Notes under the pieces: generated by a model
Databases searched by the model: none
The model's input: only the letters and a program-made list of their open reading frames with translations
Told to the model about the DNA's origin: nothing
Shown here: positions 1 to 11,264 of the stretch, in pieces
Layout of the letters: the number at the start of each line of letters is the position of its first letter
Position numbering within the stretch: position 1 is the first letter of the stretch
Source: Bugula neritina
Lineage: Eukaryota; Bryozoa; Gymnolaemata; Cheilostomatida; Bugulidae
Direction: 5' to 3'
DNA: 22,814 bases
Assembly: GCA_964035545.1 (NCBI GenBank)
Contig: CAXIUT010000222.1
Location: 1 to 22,814 of the forward strand
Program-made: the position numbers and the translations under genes

Positions 1-93
1 CCAACCCCAACCCCAACCCCAACCCCAACCCCAACCCCAACCCCAACCCCAACCCCAACCCCAACCCCAACCCCAACCCCAACCCCAACCCCA
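1..93. repeat. Left telomere, (CCCCAA)n
   Basis: About 15 uninterrupted copies of CCCCAA open the window and stop abruptly at unique AT-rich sequence. C-rich strand at the 5' end is the correct orientation for a left chromosome end. G4T2/C4A2 is the telomere repeat known from Tetrahymena and relatives, so the window starts at a real macronuclear chromosome end rather than in the middle of a contig. Confidence 0.97.
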
Positions 94-253
94 TACTGTT
101 ATTTTAAAATATTTATTCTTTTAATATTCTCTCTCATATAAGTTGAATGATAATTAAGTATAAGAATAATTTAACATTGAGAGTAAATATACTATTTTTA
201 TAAATGATATTTAATATTTATCAATCAACATAAAACTATAGTAAAATCATTGA

Positions 254-1447
254 TCATCTCTAGCGATAAGCCACACATTTCTATTCAAGTAACTCAACTA
301 TCTTAGCATTCGCCTGTCTCAACTTTATCTTCAATTTTTTTATCTAGTTGCTACCTGGACTTTGACCTCTAAATATCTGACTCTTCTAGGGATCTTCCTC
401 TTCTAGCGTATTTATTCTTTCTCTTCCCCTGGATCGAGTTCTAATCGGCGTTTCTTGGAGATATAAAGTACTATTCTTACTTCCTTTCTCTGGTCCCTTT
501 AGAGTCTGCTGCAAATTGAATGAAGTCTGCGTCAAATGTTCAATAAATGACTCCTAAAGCTTCTGATTTCTCCTCTTCAACTAACTGTTCTCCTATTACA
601 ACCGTCTCATCTAACTTTTACCCTTCTCCTCTATCTCTTTCTTACGATATTCCTCTTCCATCTTTATCCGATCTACTTCTCTCACCAATTAGTCATTTTA
701 CTGTCTAACTCTATGAACAGATAACTCCAACTGTTTCTTCCTTTCCTGATCTACTGCCTTCTCTCTAGTTAATGTGGTAATTTCTTCTTTCAATCTCTTC
801 TAATTATCGCTCTACATATGTTTATTTGCCTCTAGGCTAGCTTCTCTTTCTTCATGATTTTTGAGAATAACTTTCAACCTAGAAAGCTATTTCTTCAAGA
901 TAGTATTTTATCCTTGAATTGTCTATGACACCTCAGTACTTTGAGTTTGAATTTATGCTAAACGTCTATTTTATTTTTTTAGAGCCAAAATAACTCCATC
1001 CTATTTCATCATTTTCTGCACTTTAAACCGATACTTATCAATTTAGCTTTTCAAAACCATCATTTCTTGTTGATACTTTTCCTCTAAATATTTAATTTAA
1101 CTCTAAAAATGTTCTTTATCAATCTTTCTCTTCTCCTCTAAAAGTTCCTTCTCCTTAACTATCTTCCCATAACGATCATTATTCAACATCCTCTACGTAA
1201 TTTTCTAACTCGAATTCACATTTCTCTCCTCCATCAAATTTTTAAACATAATCATCCTCTATCCGAATTATCCATCATCAACATCAGAATCAATAAGTTC
1301 TTAGAACTAACTCTTACGATCAAGTTCTTTCTGTCTCCTTTTGATTTAGATGATATTTTAGGTTGAAATGAGTCTTTTGAGTTCGTCGAACATTTAAATC
1401 TTAGATATAACTGTTTGATTAAAAACATCTTTGTACTTCAATATCAT
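254..1447 (-). CDS. Coiled-coil protein, 397 aa, function unknown
   Basis: An uninterrupted frame of 397 codons when TAA and TAG are read as Gln; it starts at ATG 1447 (an in-frame TGA lies upstream with no ATG between) and ends at TGA 254-256. From about residue 60 to 240 it is dominated by Glu, Lys, Gln, Arg and Leu in heptad-like spacing (for example KELLEEKRKIDKEHF and REKAVDQERKKQLEL), which indicates a long coiled coil. A Ser/Thr/Arg-rich linker follows, then a short helical tail ending KIVELLEQKCVAYRQR. There is no signal peptide or membrane segment. It is divergent from the next gene with only 114 bp between the two start codons, so they probably share a promoter region. Cytoskeletal, basal-body or scaffold proteins look like this, but nothing specific identifies the role. 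Confidence 0.85.
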
Positions 1448-1561
1448 ATGATAACAATTGATTTGTAAATGAATGGAGTTTTTGTTTTTATTATTAGTCA
1501 AGTAACTGTAGTTTAAGTTGAATGGTCATAACTTTTTCATAATAAATTTACATTTAATTGA
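1448..1561. promoter_or_regulatory. Divergent intergenic region between two genes
   Basis: This 114-bp AT-rich gap separates the start codons of two head-to-head genes and must hold both promoters. I see no recognisable motif beyond A/T runs. The call rests on position only. Confidence 0.5.
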
Positions 1562-2833
1562 ATGGCGTCCTACCAGCCCAAACAGTGTCACATCTGTGCC
1601 AGTTTCTACCTGCCACAAGATGAATAAGAACATCAAAACCAACATTCCGATCCCACAAAACTAATCCCCAAAACAAAACCAAACGACCTCAGAAAGATGG
1701 AACTAGCCAAAGCCATCCACGCCTAAGGAACTGACTCCACAGATATAGCTCTTCGCTCTTTACTACCAGAATAGATTCCCCAGGAATAAAACTAAAGACA
1801 AAACGTTCAAATTCCCAACAGCAACTAATAATACAATAATGATCCCAATGATGGTGGAGCATCAGCTCATCACAAAATATCACAGTCTAATTATGGAAGA
1901 ATGAGACAGGGAGATAGATTGGGCGTTAATTCTAATTTAGGTGATGCCAACTTTTCTAAAGATCAACTCAATAAGCTAGAAATTGAAAAACAAGTCGAAC
2001 TCAAAAAAATAAGAACCATGGTTCCTAAAAAATAAATACATAAATATCAAAATTAACCCTATTCCACCAAATCCATCAAAGATCTAGGAGGCTGCTAAAA
2101 GAAAGTTCAAGCCAATCGACCTGAAGATAGAGCATTAGGCAAAAATCCATAAGATGATAAACCTAGAGAACCAGGATACCAAGTTATGCATGATAGAGAT
2201 CATGTTAACAAGGCAGCACAAAAAGAATCTTCCGTTTTTGCACCTTATAGCAGAAAAACTATTGAACCTATCTAAAATAAACGTGTTGATACTTATGTCA
2301 ATGGAGATTCTAAAAAATCAAAACAAAATATAAGAGATAACTAGTCTTCAGAAGATTATTAAAAAAGAAATCCATACAATAATTCAAAAATACACTAACC
2401 CTATCCTTAAAAACCAGTCAATTCGAAAATACATTAACCTTATCCTTAAAAGCCAATGAGTTCTTCATCAGTTATGGCCTTTAGCAATGCCTACCTGCCA
2501 AAAGATTAATCAACTAAACAACCAGCAAAACAACCAAGATAATATGACCAATATCCTCCTCAAAAAGGCAACCAAAAGAACCCAAATGACTACCACGATC
2601 ATGGCCTACATTCCCATGAATGTCCAGATTGCCATGGTTTCTACTGCAGAACTTGTGGAGCAACAATTCCTCCTCAATACCGTCCTTTCTGGGATGAAGA
2701 CTAGAGTCCAGAAATGGTATAATTCTACAAGAAAAGAATCAGACAAGAAAGGTAAAGATAACGCAAACAAAGAGGAGAATGCAAAGTATGTAGATCTAAT
2801 ATCGAAGAAGAAAAGCAAGAACACAGACATTGA
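1562..2833 (+). CDS. Cys-rich, probably zinc-binding protein, 423 aa
   Basis: An uninterrupted 423-codon frame with TAA/TAG as Gln, from ATG 1562 to TGA 2831-2833. The N-terminus has a CxxC pair (QCHICASFY, Cys9 and Cys12). The C-terminus has a second cluster, HECPDCHGFYCRTCG, with Cys354, Cys357, Cys362 and Cys365, and a third pair, CKVC, at Cys407 and Cys410. This is the arrangement of a zinc ribbon or treble-clef finger. The middle is disordered, rich in Gln, Asn, Lys and Pro, and contains a direct repeat of SKIHQPYPQKP (two tandem copies, about 2386-2453). After the last Cys pair the protein is very basic and Gln/Arg-rich. A nucleic-acid or ubiquitin-related role is possible but is only inference. 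The apparent short ORF 2487-2954 in another frame is a shadow of this gene. Confidence 0.85.
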
Positions 2834-2871
2834 TTCATCACCATATCATCATATTTCATATTACTATCGAA

Positions 2872-3192
2872 TCATTTTAAAATCTATTGCAGGTGCTATT
2901 TCTAGATTGAAGATGGATTTTCATGTGAAAGCTAAAGGGTGTTTGAGTAGTTAAAAACTAACTAGCATTGAGTCGACCTTCTGAGATCCTAGAAGTAACA
3001 AAGACGAATCAGTGATGTATATCTTTAGTTGCCAAGTATCTATGATGATTTATAGTTATTTTCATTCATTTTCTATATGATCTAGAACGAAGGATTGAGT
3101 AAATACAGATGATGTTGAGGAAATCTCTTCAAAAGGTTATCAACGATTTTGAAAGGCACGATAGTATCTGCTACAATTCCTATAGCTTTCAT
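2872..3192 (-). CDS. Hypothetical 106-aa ORF
   Basis: A TGA-free frame of 106 codons, ATG 3192 to TGA 2872-2874, starting MKAIGIVADTIVPFKIVDNL and becoming Gln/Asn/Ser-rich. It sits directly behind the 922-aa gene on the same strand (29 bp from its stop) and converges on the 1562-2833 gene. The frame stays open upstream of the ATG through a hydrophobic stretch (LVFVIII), and a GT...AG interval of 37 or 40 nt overlapping the stop of the 922-aa gene would join the two in frame, so this could be its last exon. A frame this long is not rare by chance in such AT-rich DNA. A competing short plus-strand ORF begins at 3112. Confidence 0.35.
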
Positions 3193-3220
3193 AATAATGA
3201 TTACAAAAACTAAATAAAAA

Positions 3221-5989
3221 TCATTTGAGTGAAAACCCAATCAAACTACAAAAGTTTTACATATGCTGACACGTCAATCCCCCACATTTCTTTTTATGAT
3301 ACCCAACCAACTTCAATATCACCTTCTTCATCCCCTCATAACTGATCTCCTTGAAATCTAATTAATTTTTTTATATTGCCTCAAAAGGTCTATTGATAAA
3401 CATCAACACATTCTCGTATATTGATCGCTTGAAGCCCTTCAAATTGGATAAAAACAACACCAAACGACCATATATGTTCTTCTACTATTCTGTCAAGGTT
3501 TGTTCTGTAAATTATGGATGGCTATTTTGATATTTAAAACTTTAGCTGATTCCACCGAATATTGATAGATTTTAAGGTTTGAATAATGTGTTTTTGATTG
3601 TTTTGTTCTTTTTTATATGTTGCTAGTTCCCTTCAGTAGCTATCCTCAATTTAAGAAATGAATTTTTATGCTATTTAGATACCTTTTTAGGTAAATGCGT
3701 TGGATATTACGAACACTATGACCTCTCATGATACAATAGTGATCTTGGATACTACTACACCTACAGCCTTATCGATTTCACCAAACCACCCATACCAACC
3801 GTATTTCTTTGTTTATTGTTATTAGTTTTAAACACATTCTATGATGTTCTGTTAAATTGATACTTCAAATTGTTTCTCTAATTACTACTATCTCTCTTCA
3901 ATGACTTTTTTATTCCATCAATATCAACACTATTACTATTTTAATAATTATTATTTGATTTTTTAGTTATAGTTGATTGCCTGGCATTGTTTTTACTTGT
4001 ATTTATATTAATTCTGTTCATATCTCTACCTGATACATATGCCTTTGAAGAAACGTTGTTTCTATTCTCATATTCGTTTTCTTAGTATACGACTTACATT
4101 TCTGTCTATAGTGCTTTTGATTTTTATGGTCTGAAACGCGATGATGGAACTAACTAGTTTAAACCATTCTTTTAAATTTTGTTGCTATTTCTGCTTCTTC
4201 GTTGAGTAGTGATTTTTTTCTAGTCAGAATGTCGAAAACTAGAACGTTTGTTTTCGTTGCTAGTAGATATCTGAGAATTTCGAGATTTCAGCTTTGATCT
4301 ATTTTATTTATTGGAGTTTCTAGAATTTCTTGAGTTTCTTGAATTTCTAGAATTTCTAGAATTTCTTTTATTCATATTTATCTTCTACTCACTACTGCTA
4401 TTATTTCCAATAGAAGACCTAGAACTATTACTTCTTTGTACCTTAAATCGACTACTTCTAGCCCCACTTCCCTAAAAATCAACCGGATCCCACTGACAAC
4501 CAACATCTCTCCCTTTAAATCCCCCCTAATCACCCCCACAATATACATTACACCCACTTTTAGTTCTATTCGACCTGATAGATCTCATCTACCCAACTGA
4601 CCCCATTTCCCCTATAGAACTCATCTGCCTGTATTAACCCATTTATGACTAATCTCTCTGCCATGATTCTGGTGTCTAAATATCTTATTGGATAGCTTTA
4701 TCGAAAATACCATTTATTTATGAATGCTAGTGATTAATATTATTTTGACTAGTGAGAATAGACATCTTCTTTAGAAGTGTATTTTTACGAAGCAATGTAT
4801 TTTTCTTTGAATTTGAACGCTTCAAACCAAAACGGTATGATTTCGATCCATTGTCTGGACCATCCTCGCTATCTCGAGACTATCTAATAGTATCTCTTGC
4901 CTACTTCTACTTCTACTTCACCTCATTATTAACATTATTCTACACAACTTCTTTACTTGGTATATGATTCTATTTATAAGATTACCTCCCTTGATTCTAC
5001 ATGGCTTTGATTGCGTATTTCTAATTAGTAGCAGTTTGGTACAACTAGTTAATAAATCCCTTCTAGACCAATAACCTCATATTCTACTATTTTAACTTCT
5101 ATACCATCCCATCCTGTGAAACAGCCTTCTTCTTATGCAATCTCTTACGACCAGGATTGTGGCATTCACTTACCTACCAATTTATCGATAACTTTTGCAA
5201 TTTATTATTTGCCTAGAGGGTTTATTTCTAGGTCCATTTCTAAATAGTCTATTTCATTTTTGTACGATATCTCTGGCCCATTTTTGATTTCAATTTTAAC
5301 ATTATCTCTTATAATAACCTCCAAGCAGTATCTTCTTAACACTTTTAATCATTTTCTACTTTTTTAGATAACTTTTCATACCCATTAACACTCGATTCCA
5401 TCTCTCTGATTATTCTAACCAAAAAATTAACAGAACTAATATACTATTTATTCTCATTCGGCTATAAACTCACATCCTCTTGATCGATTTTATTCATTTG
5501 AATTTCTTACTAAAATAGTTATCTCCAATTACTCGGTCCCAATATCTAATTCTTAGCCTATTTTATCACCACTTCCTCAACACTGTTCTTACACATCTTA
5601 CAAACACTACTAAAATTAGCAAAATCATCATTATAGCTCTTCTATGATGCCTTTCTCATCACCTCTATAGCATAACTCTAAATCCAACCATCGATCGACT
5701 TGAAAAGATACTTGCTATTTTTAACTATCTTATTGACTTGTCCGAGAAACCCTCCGGAAACTTAGTATATCGGTCGTTATCCAATAGATTTGGTTATAAA
5801 GTCTAACTGATCGTAGCAAGTATAAGAATGCGATAGGATCTTTTTTAATTGATGCTATGATGGACTACTAAGAAACTCATTGCCGTTTTTGTTCAGGAGT
5901 GAGATTAGTTCGTTTAGACGAATTTATAGGGAATTTGGTTGGACTTAAGGAGGAGATTAGTGGCGACGCTATGATAGAAATGAAAGCAT
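3221..5989 (-). CDS. Large Gln/Asn/Ser-rich protein, 922 aa, function unknown
   Basis: A single frame of 922 codons without TGA, ATG 5989 to TGA 3221-3223, packed with TAA/TAG Gln codons. Residues 1-320 are mostly helical, with a Cys pair (SSVCKMCKNS) and basic Gln-rich helices. Residues about 330-720 are disordered and rich in Ser, Asn, Arg and Gln. Within that part lies a short glycine/cysteine patch (CNVYCGGDQGGFKGRDVGCQ) and a run of NSR tripeptides encoded around 4312-4370. The last 80 residues look folded again (LVLFLSNLKGFKRSIYENVL and HKKKCGGLTCQHMQNF). No known domain is obvious. The length without any frame break is the best single proof in this window of the reassigned code and of good base accuracy here. 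All short ORFs in other frames inside it are shadows. Confidence 0.88.
4312..4370 (-). repeat. Short tandem repeat coding for NSR tripeptides
   Basis: Degenerate 9-bp units (plus-strand GAATTTCTA / GAATTTCTT and variants) repeat about five to six times and encode Asn-Ser-Arg repeats in the 922-aa protein. Arg/Ser repeats are usual in disordered nucleic-acid-binding proteins, but the repeat length may simply vary by slippage. Confidence 0.75.
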
Positions 5990-6052
5990 TTGTATTTTTT
6001 GTTATAATAGAATATTATAGAAATATAAGAATAGAATCAAAAGGTTATTCAA

Positions 6053-6351
6053 TCATTCCATCCTTTAAGTCTTTTTAGGCTCTAACTTTTTTATTTTGTG
6101 AAAGAACTCTACAACTTTATTTATTTCTTGATTTAGAAATGTTTAAATTTTTTATCTCAACTGATCTTTTTATTTAATTTAATTTGTCTGTAAAGTAGAT
6201 GATAAAATTATTTGGCTTTGGGTTTGTCTTTGCAGTAGTTTAATTGAAATATATCTTATCCGGCAAACATTTTTTAACCAGTTTAAACTGGACGTATATC
6301 TGATGCAGATAAGTCACCTCTTCTAATTAATACTCTGAATTAATTTTTCAT
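6053..6351 (-). CDS. Small basic helical protein, about 99 aa, one frame break
   Basis: The frame from ATG 6351 reads MKNQFRVLIRRGDLSASDI and onward to LLYRQIKLNKK, then hits TGA. One extra A in the five-base run at 6167-6171 (T on the plus strand) would continue it into DQLRQKIQTFLNQEINKVVE and a clean end at TGA 6053-6055. The C-terminal half is an amphipathic basic helix. The frame is open upstream of the ATG back to about 6437, so an upstream exon is possible. It lies 63 bp before the start of the 922-aa gene on the same strand. The function is unknown. The break is probably a homopolymer miscount, but a real frameshift cannot be excluded. Confidence 0.5.
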
Positions 6352-6439
6352 TGCTATTTCTTAACTTTTGTTAGGTTTGACCTTTGACTTATGCCTTCCT
6401 TATGTGTTTAATCTTTTTTCTTCAATTCAAATTATTTTA

Positions 6440-6612
6440 AATAATAACTGTATATCATCAATCAACCTAACCATTCTTATTATCAAACATATTAATTCTT
6501 ATCAAAAATAATATCAAATCACATAAATTAAAACAAAATAACTCCGACATAAATACTTAACAAAAATATACCAAAAATTCTATATTTACTTTTATAATAT
6601 CAATAATAACAC
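6440..6612. other. AT-rich intergenic spacer
   Basis: This spacer lies between a minus-strand gene and a plus-strand gene and is almost pure A/T with no motif I can name. It must contain promoter elements for the gene at 6613 and possibly for the minus gene. Frames are open by composition only. Confidence 0.4.
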
Positions 6613-8939
6613 ATGATATAGCCTAAAGAAAAAAGTGGCAAAAAAATAAAAAACAGAATCCTCCGATCCCCCTCTCTCTCGATTCCCCATAACCAAAAAG
6701 CAGACCATCCCTTTCATCCCGCCAAAGCGAATCATACCTATAAGAACTCTCCAACCTCACCTATGAACGCCACCTAAAAGAAAAACAACCTCCAAATTTC
6801 AATCCCTAACACTTCCAATAATACATCTAAACAAAGCAAGACATAGATCGCCTCTCCACTCTCAAGCAATAGTACCAAAGCAGCATAGATATCCGGGACA
6901 AAAGAATAAAAATACCATTCCAAAGTGAAATATATAAAAATTATCAATAAAAAAGAAATAAATTCAATAACGACCTTTTTCTATAATAAATACGAGATTG
7001 GCTCATAGATGTCATCTAAATCATTACATCTATTGCCTTCAATTACTTCAAATAGAATCAACTCAACTAGAAATAAACCAAAAATTTTACATCCAAAAAT
7101 ATACTCAATAATATACAAATATTGCTATAATCATTCTAATTACTATCCTTGTAAAACAAAGTAGAAATAGTCAAATTCATCAACATAGAATCATTAAAAA
7201 TATTCGATCATATTATGAATAAATATCCACAAAATAGTGGCAATCCTCCCTCGAAAAGAGTCACCTCAAAAATACCAAAAATAGACAACAGATAAAACGA
7301 TTAATTCGATTTCCTCAAAAATAACAACATCAACATCCAATATAAATAACAAGGCGACTATTCATAAGATATCATGAAAGTTATCAATAAATTAGTCAGC
7401 TTTTCTAGCTAAAATTTTCATCATTTAAATTAAAATCAATAATCTAACGCTTAAGTTTTCAGCTAGATCATGGAATATATTTTCTAGAATGCTAGTACTC
7501 AAAATGCACATAATACGTGTGACGCTGTCATGAGAATAGTCAATGATAAAACTGGGCTAAGTGATGACATGAATGCTGTTCGACATCTAGCAGGCATGGC
7601 TTTTCATTTGGGTTAAGATATTGTCTAGAGATAGTAGTTTCCTAGAAGAGAATCGTTTCCTCATAAAGAAGTTGGCAGGAAAACTTATGCAATTGGCCAG
7701 AAGATACCCGCAGGCACAAAGATGTTTACAAATTAGTAAATATAAAGCAGTGATTTCAAAGTCTACGATACCTCCATCTTGAGAATTTTAACGAAATGGG
7801 TCTAATAGTTATATAACAAGCTAGTCAACGCATAGGAAGTAATTTACAGTCGCATGTATAAATTCAAAGACAACAAAGGAAAACTCATCAATGTCAATCT
7901 GGATCTCAGAGACGAAATGTACCAATAGGCAAGATAATAGCTAAAAAACGTCAAATAATATATAAAATATCTAAGAAAATAAAACGTATACCTACAAACT
8001 CTATTCGCTACTGATAGAAATCAAAGCAAATACCAAAAACTAGATTCAAAGATAGACATACTCGCCAGCAAAATAAACTAAACCAGCAGCCAGTACATAT
8101 TCAAACACATAAACAAACTAATCCACTGTTTGCTAACTATCTCAAAGAAAGCAAGTTTCAACCGCATCAACCACACCTAGAAATCAATCCTCTAATCAAT
8201 CAATCTAGTCACTTTGAAAATAGGCGATCTACTACGCTGCAAACACTCATGCACATAGCACTAGTTCATAAAGATAGTATAAATACTAGAAGAGATTCAT
8301 TTGAAAAATCCAAAAATACTAAAAATAGTCCGCATAAAAAACAGGTTCTAAAGAAAAGACAACGATATCTTAATTAATTTATTTTTTATGAATAAAGTAT
8401 AATGCTAACTACAACTATCACTCAGCGGCAACATCAATCAAACATAACAAAAGTATGGACAATTTTGCCATCTAATATACGAAATAACCAGAGCAAGACT
8501 AGGACCCATTTCATAGATCAGTTCGATCATATGCCAACACGACCCCATTGCTAAATTATATTCAAAACAAAAATATAAAATATAGTTGAAGTAAGATTAT
8601 CTAACAAACAAAAAGAAAAATAAATTGTTATATAAAATAAAAGAATAAATAAATCTTAAACGAAAATTGAATATTGGAAATAGCAGTTAACTACCTTTTA
8701 TTTGTCGCAGTTGTCGTAAATTAACAATCCTAAACAATCCATAATTTTTATACAGAAACAGAAATAACATAGAAATAGATTGCAATGAATGCAGACTAAA
8801 AGATCTACAATAAGAAAATGCTAAATAATTTATTAGTATCTTATTGATTCGACTTTTAAACATAAAAATTAGTAAACTAAAATATTCATTAAATAACATA
8901 TCGAATATTGGAATTCATAGATGTTTATTTAATCGTTGA
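6613..8939 (+). CDS. Large helical protein with C-terminal Cys pairs, about 775 aa
   Basis: A frame with no TGA runs from about 6647 to TGA 8937-8939. It has no ATG near its start, but ATG 6613 one frame away joins it if the seven-A run at 6640-6646 is one A short. The N-terminal 90 residues are Pro/Ser/Gln-rich and disordered. The body is long and helical (ELSNLTYERHLKEK, QQIRDWLIDVIQIITSIAF), with a conserved-looking core around 7520-7780 (DDMNAVRHLAGMAFHLGQDI). Near the C-terminus two CxxC pairs, FICRSCRKL and IDCNECRLK, about 28 residues apart, form a likely zinc site. I do not recognise the family. The short minus-strand ORF at 8687-8899 is a shadow. Confidence 0.75.
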
Positions 8940-9225
8940 AAATAATAATAATCAATAAAAATATTTATAATTAATACCCAGCTAAGGATTGATATTGAAT
9001 ACTAGTCAAAAAAAAGCAAAATTGAAAATATTTACATCGGCAATTTAAAAAACATAAGGTAAAATGATACTAGCATAAATTGATAAATAAGGCAATAGTA
9101 AAATAATAACTAAATTGACTATAAAACACTAAAAAATAAAACAAATATAAACCCTCAAATAATAATTAAAAAAATATATTATCTTTTCATTTATTGGGAC
9201 ATAAAATTATCATAAGAATGGCATC
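8940..9225. other. Intergenic spacer, AT-rich
   Basis: This 286-bp spacer lies between two genes on the same strand. It is A/T-rich with A runs and no ORF or RNA gene that I can support. It presumably holds the terminator of the upstream gene and the promoter of the LRR gene. Confidence 0.45.
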
Positions 9226-10330
9226 ATGCACCTTCAATGCAAAAGAAATCACTGCTGTAGTAAAAGTATCGCTGTTGGGCATACATTAGAAGCAGAGGAA
9301 ATAATATAATTGTCAGAAAAACATTATTTAACCAGTTGTATTTAGAATCAGAAAAGTGTGCTAAAAATGAATCTCATCAAAGATGCTTTTAGAAAATTAG
9401 AAGAAGTTGTCAATTAGCTAGAAGATAAAGGGTCACTTATGAATAAATATCTCAAATCTGTTGAAATCGTCAAAGCTTATAAGTGTAATATAGATACCGT
9501 TTACATCTTGCATCGATTTCCAAATCTAATAGAATTAAATATCAGCGATAACTTGCATATCACTGATCTTAGAGGTCTCTAGAAATGTAGTTTTCTCAAA
9601 AATCTATAAGCTAGAAATTGCAATCTCCAAAATCTTGATGATTTGAGGTAAAATATGAGATTGAAATATCTAAATGTTAGTAAAAACTATCAACTAAGTT
9701 CGATTAAAGGACTAACTTAACATAATCGCCTCGTTGAACTAATAATAAGTAAATTATGATGTTAATATAGGTAACACGGCAGTCCACGATCTTTCTCCTC
9801 TAAACAGTTGCCCCAATCTATAAGTATTAGATATTTAAAACTGCCAAGAAATATAACATCTACATAGAGTCAATACCACAAAACTGTCTCTTCTCAATAC
9901 ATGTAAATCATATTAATAAATGTAGAAGGATGCCATAAACTGCCTGAAGACCCTTTGAAGTTACTCAAAAGCAGTCTTATCAAAAAAAGCTATCTACCTT
10001 ATCTCAAAAGATCAACTTGTAAAATTTAATATATTAAGCATAGATTTAATAATTAGCTAATTCTGTTATTTGTGGCACTTTATCAGCTATGGCTCGTTCA
10101 TGTATAGTTAATTATATTTAGTTTAATTTGACCCATATACTGCAGCTTTGGATTTTACCTATAAAACCTTTATTTAAGTTGTTCCTGGAACCGGATTATT
10201 ACCTCCATCGAATTTGCCTTTACCTGAACGACCCAGATCAGAACCTGATGCATAAAAAACAGAAGATTTAAAAGCTTTAACATCTTTATTCAAATTTTTT
10301 ACCTCATAAAAGAAAAGCCAAATTTTATGA
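9226..10330 (+). CDS. Leucine-rich-repeat protein, 339 aa, four tiny introns
   Basis: Starts at ATG 9226 and stops at TGA 10328-10330. Removing introns 9749-9770, 9903-9925, 10019-10038 and 10102-10121 leaves exactly 340 codons including the stop. The N-terminus has a Cys cluster (MHLQCKRNHCCSKSIAVGH). After a helical stretch come about five LRRs, for example LPNL-like units FPNLIELNISDNLHITDL, CSFLKNLQARNCNLQNL, MRLKYLNVSKNYQLSSI and CPNLQVLDIQNCQEIQHL. The spacing fits the 22-residue LRR class used as a protein-binding scaffold. The C-terminal part is not LRR: it ends with a Pro/Glu-rich stretch (GTGLLPPSNLPLPERPRSEP) and a Lys-rich tail. The intron model is strengthened because every cut restores the LRR consensus or an open frame. 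Binding partner and role are unknown. Confidence 0.85.
9749..9770 (+). other. Intron 1 of LRR gene, 22 nt
   Basis: The sequence runs from GTAAAT to AATATAG. It contains an in-frame TGA. Removing it joins LVELIIS to NTAVHDLSPLN, restoring the leucine-rich repeat. Confidence 0.85.
9903..9925 (+). other. Intron 2 of LRR gene, 23 nt
   Basis: The interval runs from GTAAAT to ATGTAG. Removing it keeps the frame and gives KLSLLNTQGCHKLPED. Confidence 0.7.
10019..10038 (+). other. Intron 3 of LRR gene, 20 nt
   Basis: The interval runs from GTAAAA to ATTAAG. Together with intron 4 it converts three broken frames into one continuous exon ending at TGA 10330. The AAG acceptor is less usual than TAG. 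Confidence 0.65.
10102..10121 (+). other. Intron 4 of LRR gene, 20 nt
   Basis: The interval runs from GTATAG to ATTTAG. Removing it joins TLSAMARSF to QFDPYTAALDFTYKTF in frame, the start of the conserved-looking C-terminal exon. Confidence 0.75.
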
Positions 10331-10398
10331 TTTTTTAATATTAATAATAACTAAACTTTATAATATTCAATATCAATATTAATGAAAGGAGAATCATG

Positions 10399-11145
10399 TC
10401 ATTAACTATCATTTTTATTCTTCTTATTTACGAAATCGTTCAAAAATATAGCCCATTTTCTCTGATTCAGATACTTTTACTCATGCTTTTTCAAGATAGG
10501 TTGAGATGATGCATCTTCTTCTTCAAAAATAACATTAAAAGCCCATTCAGTTTCATCAAGCTTCTCTCTCTTCCCTTCATTATACTCATTCTAGAACTTG
10601 GTTTGTAGTGTTCCATCAAAGGCCTTGCATTTTTTATAACTTTTACTCGGAAAAAACTTTTTGATATGACCAAAATATGCTTTCTCTCCTTTACTTTTCT
10701 TCCACTTTCTACTCATAATGAAGGTACAATTCTTTCTTTTAGTGAGATAACTAATCTATCCATTAGCTGCTCCAATTCTTTTTAATCTTTGAATTTCGCT
10801 CTTATTTTATTAACACTATTAACTTTATTAGCTTTATTAACTTTATTAGCTTTATACTATCTAAGAATTTGAATCTTCAGATAAATCAATATAATTTTCT
10901 CTTTAAGGGTCTCCTTCTTGTGAAAATAGGTGAGAATTATAAGATGAGAAGATTTCATGACTTAGATACTGTTCAACAAGTACATCTAATTCTGGTGATG
11001 ATGACGAAGACATGTGTCGTAAAATAGGAGCATTTTCATCAATATTATTAGGATATACCTCCTATCTCATGGCCATTACTCTAGGCTATTCATTTTCTTC
11101 ATTTTGCTCCTAGAAAGTGTTTTATCGAGTTTCTCTGTTTGACAT
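10399..11145 (-). CDS. Hypothetical protein, 248 aa, paralogue of 12778-13488
   Basis: A clean frame of 248 codons from ATG 11145 to TGA 10399-10401. The N-terminal 90 residues are acidic and disordered (Glu, Asn, Gln, Ser), followed by an SQQ tripeptide run coded by a TAA-rich 9-bp repeat (about 10803-10862). The C-terminal half is basic and then acidic, ending KHEQKYLNQRKWAIFLNDFV. The last 21 residues before the divergent end match the gene at 12778-13488 at 16 of 21 positions. It lies tail-to-tail with the LRR gene (68 bp between stops). The family is unknown to me; the conserved Trp/Phe/Leu tail is probably a protein-interaction helix, which is inference only. Confidence 0.82.
10803..10862 (-). 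repeat. Short tandem repeat coding for Ser-Gln-Gln
   Basis: On the minus strand AGCTAATAA / AGTTAATAA alternates about five times. With TAA = Gln this encodes SQQ repeats. Under the standard code it would be a wall of stops, so it is a useful marker of the reassignment. Confidence 0.8.
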
Positions 11146-11264
11146 TCTTTAAATTTTGATTATATAAAATAACTAGAGTCAATGCGCTTAAGTGGAGTAA
11201 TGAATACCTCTAGAGCAAGAAAAATGCGAAATTATTCAAGATACCATCGAAATAAACAAGAATT

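Noticed and set aside
6167-6171. Programmed ribosomal frameshifting as in Euplotes
   Set aside because: The frame breaks need both plus and minus one corrections and fall in ordinary A/T runs without a fixed slippery motif before a stop, so miscounted homopolymers are simpler.
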